From positions 33,941 through 97,940 of IMG/VR virus record IMGVR_UViG_3300032286_001304: DNA of 64,000 nucleotides; one strand, given 5' to 3'. Of this stretch, positions 17,076 through 25,898 are shown piece after piece; positions within the stretch are counted from its first letter, which is position 1; each line of letters begins with the position of its first letter. Under the pieces are notes generated by a model that ran no database searches, had not been told where the DNA came from, and was given only the letters and a program-made list of their open reading frames with translations. This DNA comes from a virus. Both the position numbers and the translations under genes were made by a program.

Positions 17076-17104
17076 GAAAAAAGCCACGCTTTTTGGCGCG
17101 GCTT
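17075..17104 (-). terminator. Rho-independent terminator after the small membrane protein
   Basis: On the minus strand the hairpin AAGCCGCGC-CAAAAA-GCGTGGCTT (9 bp with one G-U) is followed by a U-tract. It ends the transcript of 17127-17300 and upstream genes and isolates the dnaB promoter. Confidence 0.8.
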
Positions 17105-17126
17105 GAGTATTGAGTTATATTTTTAG

Positions 17127-17300
17127 TTAAAATAATATAGCTCCAGCGATAAAGGTAGCGGCAACTACAATTAAAAAATTTAAAAGTGATATGTTTACTT
17201 TTTTTGTAAAAATATATGTTTTAAATCCACTTGATTGAATATTTGCAACTTCAATTTGCGCTTTATCTACTACTTCATTTACTTTTTCTATGTTTGACAT
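17127..17300 (-). CDS. Small tail-anchored membrane protein, 57 aa
   Basis: A 57-codon frame begins with ATG at 17300, 9 nt after the phosphoesterase gene. The N-terminal 35 residues are polar and helical (MSNIEKVNEVVDKAQIEVAN...). Residues about 36-57 form one hydrophobic helix (ISLLNFLIVVAATFIAGAIL) ending in Phe, so the protein is probably anchored by its C-terminus with the N-terminus inside. No holin features beyond size are visible. A rho-independent terminator follows it. Confidence 0.65.
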   Translation of the reverse strand: MSNIEKVNEVVDKAQIEVANIQSSGFKTYIFTKKVNISLLNFLIVVAATFIAGAILF

Positions 17301-17308
17301 AATTATTT

Positions 17309-18568
17309 TTATTTATAATCTTTATCCTCAATTGGTTGAGAATAAAATACTGCATCTAAGTTATCTTTGCTGCACACCATAGCAAGAGCTTGGCGGGTTG
17401 AACCCACGTAACCGTTTGCTTGGTGAAAATCATCACTACCTGAAATACTTGGAATCGTCCATATTTCTGTTCCTTGGATATTTTGAACTTTATGATGATG
17501 GGTATGACCTATCAACCAAAAACGTCTTTTAGCTGAACCCCATTCTTTTCCATATTCAACAATTCCCATTTGAACCAATTTATCAGATTTAATTTGGTCT
17601 CCATGAGTATAACCGAAAGCAATTTCACCATGACTGTAATACTTACGGAGTTTATCTTCATTATCTACCGTAACATTTTCGTCATTATGATACCAGCATT
17701 CTAAAGCATCACCTAAATGAAACATAGATGATCTATCATGATTTCCTGGCATTACAATAATATGAACAGGGGCGATTTGTTTTAAAATCTCGACTGTTTG
17801 AATTAATAATTTTCTACCTTCTCTAAAAATTTTGCTAAATCTAGTATCAACATCTTGCGGAGTTCCGCGAGTTGTCGTATTTTGTGGAGTATCAATTGTC
17901 AAATAGTCGTTTCCAACTACATACCAAATCTTCTCAATACCACCCTGTCTTTTTGCCTTTGCGACTAAATCAAGTAAAGTCTTAGTATAAACTTCACAAG
18001 CAATTTTTAAATCGTAATTATGTCCAGTTTGTTCTTTATTACAGAGTTTACCTATATGAGCATCTGGGATGTTTACAATTAGAAGTTTTCCATTTTCAAG
18101 AGTTGGGTATTTAATCTTATCTACATTTGGTGCAAAATTCAAAGCATCTTCTCTAAATTCTTCCAAAATATGTTTTAATGCTACTTCTTTTCTTCTTGTG
18201 AACTCAGCTTTAGCTTGAAAATTCTGACCATAAGAATTAGCAATGAAAGATTTAACAATCCATTCTTCCATATTTAATTTACTGACTTCAATTAGCTCAT
18301 CTAATGTATAAATTTGTGGGCTATTTTTAGTTTCTATAACTGCTTTATCTCCTTTTACGCTAACCTGTGGACAAGCTGCTTTTTTTATAAATTCTTTAGA
18401 AGTTTTATTTTCTAATTTAGAAAAAAGCTTTCTATATAGATTATTTCTAGCCGTTTTTTTAAGTCCCCAAATTTTTCCAATTTCTTTTCTAACTTGTGTG
18501 GGTATAGTTGATTTGCTATATTTTTTTATATAACTAACTTTTTCCCTTTCTGTTTTAAGCTTAATCAT
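17309..18568 (-). CDS. Calcineurin-like metallophosphoesterase, phage type
   Basis: In this 419-residue protein the catalytic domain begins near residue 155, after a basic helical N-terminal region that could bind DNA. Metal-site motifs are NIPDAHIGK (D-x-H), VVGNDYL (GN/D), MPGNHDRSS (GNHD), YTHGDQI and GHTHHH, the full set of the calcineurin fold. Related phage proteins are found in replication or recombination regions and may be nucleases or phosphatases of the Mre11/SbcD type; the substrate is not known. Its neighbours are RecA-like and nuclease genes, consistent with DNA processing. Confidence 0.88.
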   Translation of the reverse strand: MIKLKTEREKVSYIKKYSKSTIPTQVRKEIGKIWGLKKTARNNLYRKLFSKLENKTSKEFIKKAACPQVSVKGDKAVIETKNSPQIYTLDELIEVSKLNMEEWIVKSFIANSYGQNFQAKAEFTRRKEVALKHILEEFREDALNFAPNVDKIKYPTLENGKLLIVNIPDAHIGKLCNKEQTGHNYDLKIACEVYTKTLLDLVAKAKRQGGIEKIWYVVGNDYLTIDTPQNTTTRGTPQDVDTRFSKIFREGRKLLIQTVEILKQIAPVHIIVMPGNHDRSSMFHLGDALECWYHNDENVTVDNEDKLRKYYSHGEIAFGYTHGDQIKSDKLVQMGIVEYGKEWGSAKRRFWLIGHTHHHKVQNIQGTEIWTIPSISGSDDFHQANGYVGSTRQALAMVCSKDNLDAVFYSQPIEDKDYK

Positions 18569-18592
18569 AATTTTTTATTAACTAAGTTATAG

Positions 18593-18913
18593 TTACACTA
18601 TTTTAAGTTTAATGTCAACACCTAATTCATCTGGAATTGGTAAGTTTCTGTTTATATGTATTTTAAGTTGTCTCTTGATATCTGATTCTACTGCAAATAA
18701 TTGACTATTTATTTTGAACATAAGTTGATTCAAGTAACATTCTTTTTCATATTCTAGTAATGCATTATCATCATCAGATTGTAAAATAGAATTATAATGA
18801 CGAAAATCTTTCATTCGATTTGATTTGAAATCAAAGCATTTATTAGTATTATTAGCTGTAAGTGGCATTTTAAATTGCCAACCTAAATTAGTAAATTTAT
18901 TAAAATTAATCAT
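18593..18913 (-). CDS. Hypothetical protein, 106 aa
   Basis: Not recognised. A polar N-terminus (MINFNKFTNLGWQFKMPLTA) is followed by a helical stretch (DDDNALLEYEKECYLNQLMF) and a beta-like end (IPDELGVDIKLKIV). A 4-nt overlap with the nuclease-like gene upstream suggests co-expression. Confidence 0.65.
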   Translation of the reverse strand: MINFNKFTNLGWQFKMPLTANNTNKCFDFKSNRMKDFRHYNSILQSDDDNALLEYEKECYLNQLMFKINSQLFAVESDIKRQLKIHINRNLPIPDELGVDIKLKIV

Positions 18914-19326
18914 AAAGTTAAATCAAATATTTCTTTAAACATAGTTTTTGTTAAGTTAATCAAATGCTCATCATTTAGTTCTATAAATTTAAACCCATTT
19001 AATTCAGCTAATTGCATTTTTTCATAATCAGCTTTTATTTTTTTTGAAAATCCAGCTCTTGAGCCATGCATAAATTCATTATATTCCAAATGAACTGCAT
19101 CTGGTGATGTTTCTACAATTATTTTTCTAGATAAGTTTACTAAATCAAATCGCCACAAAGTTCTTGGCAGTCTCATTTCAGATAAAACTATATCATTTTT
19201 CCAGAATGGATAAAAAAATTTTTGAACTTTAAGTTGGGGACCAGATGGTGCTTCATTCCAATTAATAAGTTTATATTGTATTGGATTAAAATTTACATCT
19301 TTCCCCGACTTTAGTTTCCATTTCAT
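18910..19326 (-). CDS. Putative PD-(D/E)XK / Vsr-like endonuclease
   Basis: A nuclease-like core can be read in these 138 residues: LWRFDLVNLSRKIIVETSP (an Asp followed about ten residues later by I-x-V-E), then ADYEKMQLAELNGFKFIEL (D-x2-K, helix, G-F-x-F-I-x-L). The order matches Vsr/DUF559-type and phage Holliday-junction-type nucleases. It lies 1 nt after recA and before the phosphoesterase, so a junction resolvase or recombination endonuclease is a reasonable inference. The motif match is by eye and the family is not certain. Confidence 0.55.
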   Translation of the reverse strand: MKWKLKSGKDVNFNPIQYKLINWNEAPSGPQLKVQKFFYPFWKNDIVLSEMRLPRTLWRFDLVNLSRKIIVETSPDAVHLEYNEFMHGSRAGFSKKIKADYEKMQLAELNGFKFIELNDEHLINLTKTMFKEIFDLTL

Positions 19327-19327
19327 A

Positions 19328-20485
19328 TTAAGAATTCTCTGAAATCATATTTCTTAGTTTGATAAAAAGAAAATCAGTTACATTAGGATTTTCTTCAAGA
19401 AATAATCTTATACTTTCCATTCCTTGGAATTTTTCTGGAATCTCTATCTTAATTTTTTCTTTAACTTCATCTATAATATCTTTATCTACATAAAACCAAG
19501 CTCCAGCTTTTCTAATTTTCTCAAATTGAATAAGAACATCAACAATTTCATATTCTCGCCAGATACTTGTTCCATTTTTTCTACCATATCTAATTGGATA
19601 TGAGACTGGAATATTTGATTTTTCATTACTAGATTTTTTAATAATAATCTTACACCAGTGACCAAGTATTTTATTTTTGATAGGGTCTGGTTTTAATTTT
19701 GGATCTTGCAAAATCAAATCACTCATATATCTCGCTTCAAACTGTAATATCCAGTTAGAAAAGTGAAGTGCGGCATTTCCACCAGTTGCGGAAATTTGTC
19801 TTTGATCTTTTGGTGCATAAGGGTCAATTTCAACCTTTGCTGAAACTTGACCAATCATAAAGCATCTATGACCAAATTTATTCATAGCAGTTGATAAACG
19901 CTGCATGAATTTTTTTGTTAACATTGGAGCACCAGCAACGCGACCAGCAGATTCAATTGGTTTATCCATATCCTGTTCTAGAATAAGGCCATCCATTGAA
20001 TCTAGTAAGAAAAAATATTTATTCTTATGTTCTGGATTTTCTATCACAAGAGATCTCATTAGATTTACGACTGCATCATAAACATTTGTTTCTAGAACAA
20101 AGCAAGTTCCAGATTCCCATTCCTCAAATTTAGAAACGAATTTTAATCCTGATCGTTCTTGCATCTCTTTGCTTAATCTTCCTTCTGCTTTTACTAATAA
20201 TCCATAACCATTTGGAGTAACTTTAAGAAAATTTTTCATTACCTCCAGCCCCGCTGATGTTTTTCCTCCTTCAGTAAAACCAACGAAACGATGTAATCCA
20301 GCCCCAAATCCGCCACCAAGTTGACTATCTAAAATTAAACTTCCACTAGAAACTAGCGGAACATCAATTTCCTCTTGATCGTTATAATGCTTTCCTTCAT
20401 TTTCTTTTAAAATTCTAGATAAAATGTCTTTTGGAGAAGACTGTATTTGCTGATCTTGATCTTCTGTTTTTTTTGCTTTAGCCAT
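19328..20485 (-). CDS. recA: RecA/UvsX-like recombinase
   Basis: The 385 residues have a RecA core: Walker A GFTEGGKTS (69-77), Walker B FFLLDSMDGL, the loop-1 region DKPIESAGRVAGAPMLTKKF, and an L2-like SATGGNAALHFSNWILQF. It would coat single-stranded DNA and promote strand exchange in recombination-dependent replication and repair. The segment LLVKAEGRLS stands where bacterial RecA has the IDAEHALD block, so it is clearly the phage version. The N-terminal 30 residues are charged and unstructured. It is flanked by a nuclease-like gene and a small basic gene. Confidence 0.92.
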   Translation of the reverse strand: MAKAKKTEDQDQQIQSSPKDILSRILKENEGKHYNDQEEIDVPLVSSGSLILDSQLGGGFGAGLHRFVGFTEGGKTSAGLEVMKNFLKVTPNGYGLLVKAEGRLSKEMQERSGLKFVSKFEEWESGTCFVLETNVYDAVVNLMRSLVIENPEHKNKYFFLLDSMDGLILEQDMDKPIESAGRVAGAPMLTKKFMQRLSTAMNKFGHRCFMIGQVSAKVEIDPYAPKDQRQISATGGNAALHFSNWILQFEARYMSDLILQDPKLKPDPIKNKILGHWCKIIIKKSSNEKSNIPVSYPIRYGRKNGTSIWREYEIVDVLIQFEKIRKAGAWFYVDKDIIDEVKEKIKIEIPEKFQGMESIRLFLEENPNVTDFLFIKLRNMISENS

Positions 20486-20523
20486 AAAATTAATGTAATG
20501 TGTTAAATATAGGTTTGAATAAA

Positions 20524-20778
20524 TTATTTATTACGTAGTGATCGCCATTGTTTTTGGCGAATAAACTCTTTTTCAATTACCTTTGCCTCATTTTCACTTA
20601 TCCCATACGAATGCCAATATTCTTTAGCCCAAGTTAATTCTGAATCATGCATAGCTTCTAAAACTTGCATGAATTTTTGCTTCCAAAAATTATCTGATTT
20701 AGCTTTATTTTGAGTGTATTTTAATTTTGGCATTTTTTTATAATTTGTATTTTTAGAATTTTCTTGAGTTGATTTCAT
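20524..20778 (-). CDS. Hypothetical basic protein, 84 aa
   Basis: Not recognised. The N-terminal 30 residues are Lys/Asn/Thr-rich and disordered; the rest is helical and Trp-rich (FWKQKFMQVLEAMHDSELTW, AKEYWHSYGISENEA). The basic charge and position before recA would fit a nucleic-acid-binding accessory protein, but no known domain is visible. Confidence 0.6.
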   Translation of the reverse strand: MKSTQENSKNTNYKKMPKLKYTQNKAKSDNFWKQKFMQVLEAMHDSELTWAKEYWHSYGISENEAKVIEKEFIRQKQWRSLRNK

Positions 20779-20796
20779 ATTTTTAAAATTTAAATA

Positions 20797-21309
20797 TTAC
20801 GATAATAAATCTAATAAATTTTTAGGACGTTTTTTTTCTAAAATAATATCTTCAATTACTTTATTATTTTCTAATAAAACTAATTCTGTTTTAGTTGTCA
20901 AGTCTAAAGCCCATTTTTTATATAGATTTTCTACTTCAGGTCTATTTTCCCAGTAAAGTAAAGATTTTACTTTTATTGCTGGTTTAAAGCCATCTAGCCA
21001 AAAATCCTTATGTGGAAATTTTCTAATAAGTCTTGCTAGAATAATAATTTCTCTCTTAAAATTAACTTTAAGAGATTCGGATTCTATCAAACTTTTTAGA
21101 ATTAATCCTCTTTCTTCTCTTGTTATTTTTATTGGAGGTGGAGTTTTCTCTTTCTTGCTAGATTTCAACAAAGTTATTTTGTCTAATGGAAGTTCGCTAT
21201 CTTCGCGTGCATATTTTTTTCTTCCCCAATAAATTCCCATTAATTTTTGAGTTATTTTATACTGTTCTTCGTTAAATAACACCAAATCGCCTATATTATA
21301 AGATTTCAT
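20797..21309 (-). CDS. Hypothetical protein, 170 aa
   Basis: Not recognised. It begins with a small SH3-like beta segment (MKSYNIGDLVLFNEEQYKIT), a basic linker (KSSKKEKTPPPIKITREER), then a helical region with several Trp and Leu. It overlaps the heptose kinase gene by 14 nt. No catalytic residues can be assigned. Confidence 0.65.
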   Translation of the reverse strand: MKSYNIGDLVLFNEEQYKITQKLMGIYWGRKKYAREDSELPLDKITLLKSSKKEKTPPPIKITREERGLILKSLIESESLKVNFKREIIILARLIRKFPHKDFWLDGFKPAIKVKSLLYWENRPEVENLYKKWALDLTTKTELVLLENNKVIEDIILEKKRPKNLLDLLS

Positions 21310-22126
21310 TTCTTTTTATTGAGCAAGTTCCCTTTTTTGTAACAGAAATAGAAGCTGCTTTATTTGCAAATTTAATTGATTCTTCAATATTATTTTCACT
21401 TTCTATCATTTTTATAACAAAAGCTGCTAATGCAACATCACCAGCACCAACAACATCTCTTACTTCGACTCTTTCTCCAATGAAAGTTAGTCCCTTATTT
21501 ATCCAATGTATTCCCTTATCTCCATCTGTAACTAATAAATTTTTGCAAAATGATTCTGGAAATTTATTTGATAAAAGATTATTTTCATATTCTTTTTTAT
21601 TTATTTTTACAAAATCTATTTCCTTACTCCAGTCAGAAAGAATTTTTTTTGAGTCTAATGCAGTTAATATTCCATATTTTTTTGCTAAAATAGATATTTG
21701 TTCAATCCAATATTCATCAATAAATTGTTTATTATAGTCTGATATTACTATAAATTTGATTGTTTTATGATTAATTAGTATTTCTTCTAATTTTTTAAAT
21801 GTATCTCCACAAAAATATTCATGCTGTTTTGATATAATATCATCATTTTGATCTATTCTAAAAACAACATAATTTGATTTTTTATCAATAAATCTTTTTT
21901 TGATTATAGCAGTTAAATTACTTATAAAGCAAACATTATTTTGTTTTAAACCTAATGAAATTAAATTATTATATACATTTTCCGCCATTCCGCCTTTTAC
22001 ATCCATTCCAACAGGAACTCCAATTAAAGATGGAGCCTCTGGATTTACTCGATTAATATCAACATATTCAAAGATATCTATAGCTTTTTCTCCAATGATA
22101 ATAACTTTTGGCTCAAAATTTTCCAT
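21296..22126 (-). CDS. rfaE1: PfkB-family heptose-7-phosphate kinase (HldE N-terminal type)
   Basis: This 276-residue ribokinase-fold enzyme is predicted to phosphorylate D-glycero-D-manno-heptose 7-phosphate at C1. HldE-domain-I blocks are VNPEAPSLIG (27-36), KGGMAENVYNNLISLG (44-59), an RF...YVVFRID segment, VISDYNK (127-133), FVKINKKEYEN, LLVTDGDKGIHW, and the catalytic DVVGAGD (224-230, Asp230 the general base) with KKGTCS near the end. SPEAP- and SDY-type motifs set HldE kinases apart from fructokinases. It is shorter than the usual 310-330 residues. The nucleotidyltransferase half is encoded separately at 1824-2306. It has its own strong promoter. Confidence 0.88.
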   Translation of the reverse strand: MENFEPKVIIIGEKAIDIFEYVDINRVNPEAPSLIGVPVGMDVKGGMAENVYNNLISLGLKQNNVCFISNLTAIIKKRFIDKKSNYVVFRIDQNDDIISKQHEYFCGDTFKKLEEILINHKTIKFIVISDYNKQFIDEYWIEQISILAKKYGILTALDSKKILSDWSKEIDFVKINKKEYENNLLSNKFPESFCKNLLVTDGDKGIHWINKGLTFIGERVEVRDVVGAGDVALAAFVIKMIESENNIEESIKFANKAASISVTKKGTCSIKRNEIL

Positions 22127-22131
22127 ATAAA

Positions 22132-22160
22132 ATTATACTAATATTAAATTAAATTATCAA
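22132..22160 (-). promoter_or_regulatory. Promoter of the heptose kinase operon
   Basis: Minus strand: -35 TTGATA (22155-22160), 17-nt spacer, perfect -10 TATAAT (22132-22137), then 5 nt to the ATG at 22126. This is the best example of the leaderless promoter geometry in the window. Confidence 0.75.
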
Positions 22161-22170
22161 TTTTAATAAA

Positions 22171-23142
22171 CTAATAGTTTTCTGGATAAAAATGCTTACA
22201 ACCTTTATAAGATTTTTTTTCAACTAATTCTCCAATTTTTATACTAAAATCATTTTCAAAAGAAGTCTTTATAATATCGTTATTTTTATCTAAAAGAACA
22301 TAATAATCTAATGGCTTTTGATGTGGACAAATCCAACCAGATTTAGATGGGCCACAGAGAAATTTAGTTTTTTCATTTAATTTTCCATAATTTGAATCAA
22401 CATCTTTTTCCGAAAAACTATTTATTAATTGTTGAATATGACTTAGATAATATAAATAACCATTCAGAGCTGATTCATCAACTGGCGTATATACTTGGTA
22501 TGGATTCTCAGGAAACTTTAGAAAAATAAACTTAAAGTCCTTCATTTTTACATTTGGATATAAAAGACTAAGAGCAAGTTGATACATTAATGCTTGACCT
22601 GTTTCTAAATCGCTTTTATCTAATTTTTTAGAAGACGATTTGTAATCAGCAGCATAAATCACTAATGAGTTACTTTCTTTGACTAAATGGAATCTATCTA
22701 TAAATCCACGAATACGACAATCTATTCCATCATCTTCTATTTCTAAATCAAATTCTTTTTCTATAAAAGTATGAATAGTATTTTCTGGCCCCCAAAAATC
22801 ACATTTTAGTGCCGTAACTAAGAAACTATCTATCAGTTCTAAATTATCAGGATCGTCTACTTTGTATTTTTTTGCAACTAAGCATACGAATTTCCATAAT
22901 CCAGTTTCATTTCTAACTGTTTTGCTAATTAGGATTCTATCAACTTGTTTCTTTCTTCTTGGTTTATTTAGTAGTTCTAATACATCATGACATGTAGAAC
23001 CGCGAAGACTTCCTGAGTTTCCTTTGTCTGGAATCTTTAATATATAATTACAATAATAACTTTGGCTACAATGTTGGAATTTTTTTATTCTACTTGTAGA
23101 AAGAGCTATTTTATTTTTAAAGTCTTTTGTTCTTACGATCAT
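22171..23142 (-). CDS. RecB/Cas4-type PD-(D/E)XK exonuclease
   Basis: The 323 residues have the RecB-nuclease order: ALSTSRIKKFQHCSQSYYCNY (the S-x-S-x2-x-FxxCxxxY lead), RGSTCHDVLE (His), GFIDRF (Asp), ADYKSSSKK (Asp and Lys of the catalytic D...E-x-K site) and QALMYQLALS (Q-x3-Y). A C-terminal FLCGPSKSGWICPHQ together with the N-terminal Cys could hold an iron-sulfur cluster as in Cas4/AddB-like nucleases, though spacing was only judged by eye. It would degrade or resect DNA ends for recombination, in keeping with RecA and SSB elsewhere. The start overlaps the next upstream gene by 4 nt. Confidence 0.85.
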   Translation of the reverse strand: MIVRTKDFKNKIALSTSRIKKFQHCSQSYYCNYILKIPDKGNSGSLRGSTCHDVLELLNKPRRKKQVDRILISKTVRNETGLWKFVCLVAKKYKVDDPDNLELIDSFLVTALKCDFWGPENTIHTFIEKEFDLEIEDDGIDCRIRGFIDRFHLVKESNSLVIYAADYKSSSKKLDKSDLETGQALMYQLALSLLYPNVKMKDFKFIFLKFPENPYQVYTPVDESALNGYLYYLSHIQQLINSFSEKDVDSNYGKLNEKTKFLCGPSKSGWICPHQKPLDYYVLLDKNNDIIKTSFENDFSIKIGELVEKKSYKGCKHFYPENY

Positions 23143-23474
23143 TCTTTATTTATTAATTTTTTATCAGAAAGTTCTTTTTCATGCTCAATACACCATTTAA
23201 GTTTTTGTTCTGCACGTTCTAATGTTGGAAAAGACCAACCAAAATAACCAAAATCTTCATTACTAGGACCGTATTCAGCAGCTTCAAACTTAATAACTTG
23301 TCCTGTCTTTTTGATCACCATTTCTCCTGCCTCTCTTTCACGTATCTTTATTACTTCGTAAGCTAGGCAACCCTTTCCTTTATCAAGTCGTTGCTTATAG
23401 ATAGCCCAAAATCCTAGTCGTTTTAATTGTTCATAGTAAAATCCATTTTTTTGGAAGTCTTCTAATTTTTTCAT
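23139..23474 (-). CDS. Hypothetical protein, 111 aa
   Basis: Not recognised. It is a soluble alpha/beta protein (MKKLEDFQKNGFYYEQLKRL..., FGYFGWSFPTLERAEQKLKW). I chose the ATG at 23474 rather than 23498 because the promoter 23501-23529 would start transcription near 23494, leaving the upstream ATG outside the message. It overlaps the nuclease gene by 4 nt. Confidence 0.65.
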   Translation of the reverse strand: MKKLEDFQKNGFYYEQLKRLGFWAIYKQRLDKGKGCLAYEVIKIREREAGEMVIKKTGQVIKFEAAEYGPSNEDFGYFGWSFPTLERAEQKLKWCIEHEKELSDKKLINKE

Positions 23475-23500
23475 AATTATTTTATTTGACTCATGCATTC

Positions 23501-23529
23501 TTCTTACACCAATTCCTAAGTTTAGTCAA
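23501..23529 (-). promoter_or_regulatory. Promoter upstream of 23139-23474
   Basis: Minus strand: -35 TTGACT (23524-23529), 17-nt spacer, -10 TAAGAA (23501-23506). The -35 overlaps the last codons of the GIY-YIG gene. Confidence 0.5.
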
Positions 23530-24398
23530 GGTTTGTTTTCAGGAAAATTTCTGGCCGATAAATTATTTAATCGTAAAAAATTATCTACCGCTTTAGCAGC
23601 CTCGATTTCCGTATCAAATGATCCCAAAAATTTTCGACGCTTTTCAAACCATATCATTGCATCATATTTTTTTCGATGTTCTCGAACACCATAATATGGA
23701 GACTTTCTGATTTTTTTTGATCGAAATGATTTTAATTTATCTTCGTCCCAGATATCGCTAGGAAAATTTATTGGCTCTAATTTGTTTCTAATTAAATAAA
23801 AGTCATAAGCGCGGGCGGCAGCCTCTTCTGTTAAATATGTTTCGGTAAGTCTTTTTCCTAAATTGTATATTTCGCATCTCCATTTCGATCCATCTTTAAC
23901 TACGCCCATAAATTTTGATGTTTTTTCTCTATTTCTAGACAGCCCTTTTCTTGTTTTGGAATTAAATTGGCCGCGTTTTGGTCTTTTTAATATTTCTGGA
24001 TTTATTTTTGCCGCTCTTTTATACCCATTCGCAGCATTGATTATATGATCCAAACTTTTGGGAACACCTTTTAATCTTTTACTAATTTTGTCTTTTGTTT
24101 CCTTCAGTAATGACCCACCATTACCACCCTCTAAAATATTATATCCATTTGGCAATCTAGAATTAAAAAACGAAATATAATATTTTTCGCTATTATCTAA
24201 TTGATTTTGATCTGAACAATCGCAAATTTTTTGAATAGAAAAATTTTCTTTTCCATATTTTTTAATAGCCCTAGTTATAGCCATTGTATTTTTATTACTA
24301 TCGGAGCAATGGCGATTCCATCTTTTATACAATGTTTCTATAGTTTGGCCTATGTAAATCTTTCCGTTTATATTATTAGTTATTTTATAAATAATCAT
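23526..24398 (-). CDS. GIY-YIG homing endonuclease with two AP2 DNA-binding domains
   Basis: In this 290-residue protein, residues 1-95 are a GIY-YIG nuclease (MIIYKITNNINGKIYIGQT, Arg in YKRW, YGKENF, Glu in SEKYYI, NGYNILEGGNGG). A basic NUMOD3-like linker follows (KISKRLKG, RGQFNSKTRKGLSRN). Two AP2/ERF-type domains come next: about 165-225 (SKFMGVVKDGSKWRCEI ... EEAAARAYDF) and about 230-290 (SPYYGVREHRKKYDAMI ... EIEAAKAVDNF). It is probably a free-standing selfish endonuclease. It overlaps the SLOG gene as ATGA and its 3' end runs into the promoter of the next gene, as expected for a neat insertion between two phage genes. Confidence 0.92.
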   Translation of the reverse strand: MIIYKITNNINGKIYIGQTIETLYKRWNRHCSDSNKNTMAITRAIKKYGKENFSIQKICDCSDQNQLDNSEKYYISFFNSRLPNGYNILEGGNGGSLLKETKDKISKRLKGVPKSLDHIINAANGYKRAAKINPEILKRPKRGQFNSKTRKGLSRNREKTSKFMGVVKDGSKWRCEIYNLGKRLTETYLTEEAAARAYDFYLIRNKLEPINFPSDIWDEDKLKSFRSKKIRKSPYYGVREHRKKYDAMIWFEKRRKFLGSFDTEIEAAKAVDNFLRLNNLSARNFPENKP

Positions 24399-24916
24399 TT
24401 AATATTGACTTTGCAAAATTTTCTGAGTTTATTTATTTCGTTGTTTTTACCAAGATTAAAAATTTTTATATTATACTTTTTTGCGGTTTTAATTCCCATA
24501 GCGGTTCCTCCAGTTTCTTCGCCATTTGGTGTCCAACAAACAACCAAATCAGCTGGCGTTTTATTTTCTCTACCAAGAATAATCCCAACATTGCGAGCAT
24601 GAAAAATCTTAGAGTTTAAGTTGAGCTTATCCCATGTGGGATGATATTGCGCGGCTAAATCCCAGTTGAGTTGGCCCCATTCCACATGATATTCATATAA
24701 ATCATTATAGCCCGCCCACGGCAAATATAACTCTATTTTTGCGTTTTTAACTTTATTCGCCCCTGAAAATGCGGCCTCATCCGCGCCTTTTGCCCCGCCC
24801 GTTCTGATTATCCAACCTTTACGTGCGAAAAATTCAGAGATTGCGGAAATGGTTTCAAGCACATCTTTAGGTGTTTCGTGTGAACCGATAATCGAAACTA
24901 TTTTAGTCATTATCAA
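24395..24916 (-). CDS. SLOG-superfamily (DprA/YpsA-like) nucleotide-binding protein
   Basis: This 173-residue Rossmann protein of the SLOG group has SIIGSHETP, GWIIRTGGAKGADEAAFSGA (the GGA.GAD loop), LYLPWAGYND, FHARNVGIILG and the GGTAMGIKTAKKY block. These are the features of phage SLOG/DprA-like proteins thought to bind nucleotides or nucleotide-derived ligands. The real role in phages is not known to me. It overlaps the upstream DUF5662 gene by 14 nt. Confidence 0.82.
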   Translation of the reverse strand: MIMTKIVSIIGSHETPKDVLETISAISEFFARKGWIIRTGGAKGADEAAFSGANKVKNAKIELYLPWAGYNDLYEYHVEWGQLNWDLAAQYHPTWDKLNLNSKIFHARNVGIILGRENKTPADLVVCWTPNGEETGGTAMGIKTAKKYNIKIFNLGKNNEINKLRKFCKVNIK

Positions 24917-25406
24917 AATATTCGTAAATAATTTCTTTAACTAGATAATCTGTATCCTCATGTAGTCTTGGCTTAATATTTTTATCATAATTTTCGTTAA
25001 ACCAAACCCACTCTTTTTTTGATTTTGGGTATTTTCCGCTATATGCTTTAGATGCACCAAGCCAATCTGCGACCATTTCTCTTACATACTTTTCTGTCAT
25101 TGGTAGCGGTTCTAAATCCTTATATCCACCGCGATTATGACCTGTAATTGGAATCCATGCTTCCCAATGATGTTTTTGTCTTTGATGATGTAGCCATGCG
25201 TATGTAAAACCTAATGGGTCGGATTTATCACCGAAAAACTGGCGACCATAATAGGGTGCTTCACATGGCAGAAACTTAACCCAATCGTGTATGATTAGTT
25301 GCCAGATTGGAACTTTTAATCTTAATCCAGCATTAAAAACGTAATATTTATGTTTAAGTGTTAAATTTAAGTATTTTATAGTTGGTATTATATTTTTAAG
25401 GTCCAT
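24903..25406 (-). CDS. DUF5662 family protein
   Basis: The 167 residues match the DUF5662 pattern: LKHKYYVFNAGLRLKVPIWQ, LIIHDWVKFLPCEAPYYGRQF, AWLHHQRQKHHWEAWI, and LPMTEKYVREMVADWLGASK followed by Trp-rich ends. Conserved His and Asp residues (HD...HH..HHW) could bind metal, reminiscent of an HD-like fold, but function is unknown. It is common in phage genomes. Confidence 0.85.
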   Translation of the reverse strand: MDLKNIIPTIKYLNLTLKHKYYVFNAGLRLKVPIWQLIIHDWVKFLPCEAPYYGRQFFGDKSDPLGFTYAWLHHQRQKHHWEAWIPITGHNRGGYKDLEPLPMTEKYVREMVADWLGASKAYSGKYPKSKKEWVWFNENYDKNIKPRLHEDTDYLVKEIIYEYFDND

Positions 25407-25632
25407 AATTCAAATAATTTTCTTTATCAACTATAATAAGTTTCATTCCAGCAACTTCTTTTTTGCGCATAATATTATCATGTGCCGCTTGGGTTAAATT
25501 TGAAAGTTCTGTGTAAAATAAACTTTTTAATTTCCACCATTCATTTTCGCCAAGGTAAACAATTTTAGGTGAAATTCTATATTTCACAACAAATTTATGA
25601 GAACCTTGAATAATTTCATCAAGGATATCCAT
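25396..25632 (-). CDS. Hypothetical protein, 78 aa
   Basis: Not recognised. It is a small helical protein (MDILDEIIQGSHKFVVKYRI..., NEWWKLKSLFYTELSNLTQA). It overlaps neighbours on both sides (11 and 14 nt), which supports translation. Confidence 0.6.
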   Translation of the reverse strand: MDILDEIIQGSHKFVVKYRISPKIVYLGENEWWKLKSLFYTELSNLTQAAHDNIMRKKEVAGMKLIIVDKENYLNYGP

Positions 25633-25897
25633 TTACTTTAAAAGATGTTTTTTTGAAATTTGCGGTATCCTTTGAATCAGATATTTTATTTAATTTATAA
25701 TCTCTAAATGCGCGACTTTTAGGACTCCAAAATGCATATTCAGAATTAAAGAATAAAGAGTCATCATCTTGAATGCATTTAGAAGCTGCGGTTAATTCAA
25801 GATAAATACTATGTTTTTCTTTGTATTGATCAGTGATTATATCTATACGCATTCTATCAGATAGCTCTTCAGTATTGATTACGGTTCCGCCGATCAT
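25619..25897 (-). CDS. Hypothetical protein, 92 aa
   Basis: Not recognised. It starts at the ATG at 25897 (a TTG 12 nt upstream is less likely), directly after the thyX stop codon. It is an acidic alpha/beta protein beginning MIGGTVINTEELSDRMRIDI. No motif is assignable. Confidence 0.6.
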   Translation of the reverse strand: MIGGTVINTEELSDRMRIDIITDQYKEKHSIYLELTAASKCIQDDDSLFFNSEYAFWSPKSRAFRDYKLNKISDSKDTANFKKTSFKVNGYP

Positions 25898-25898
25898 A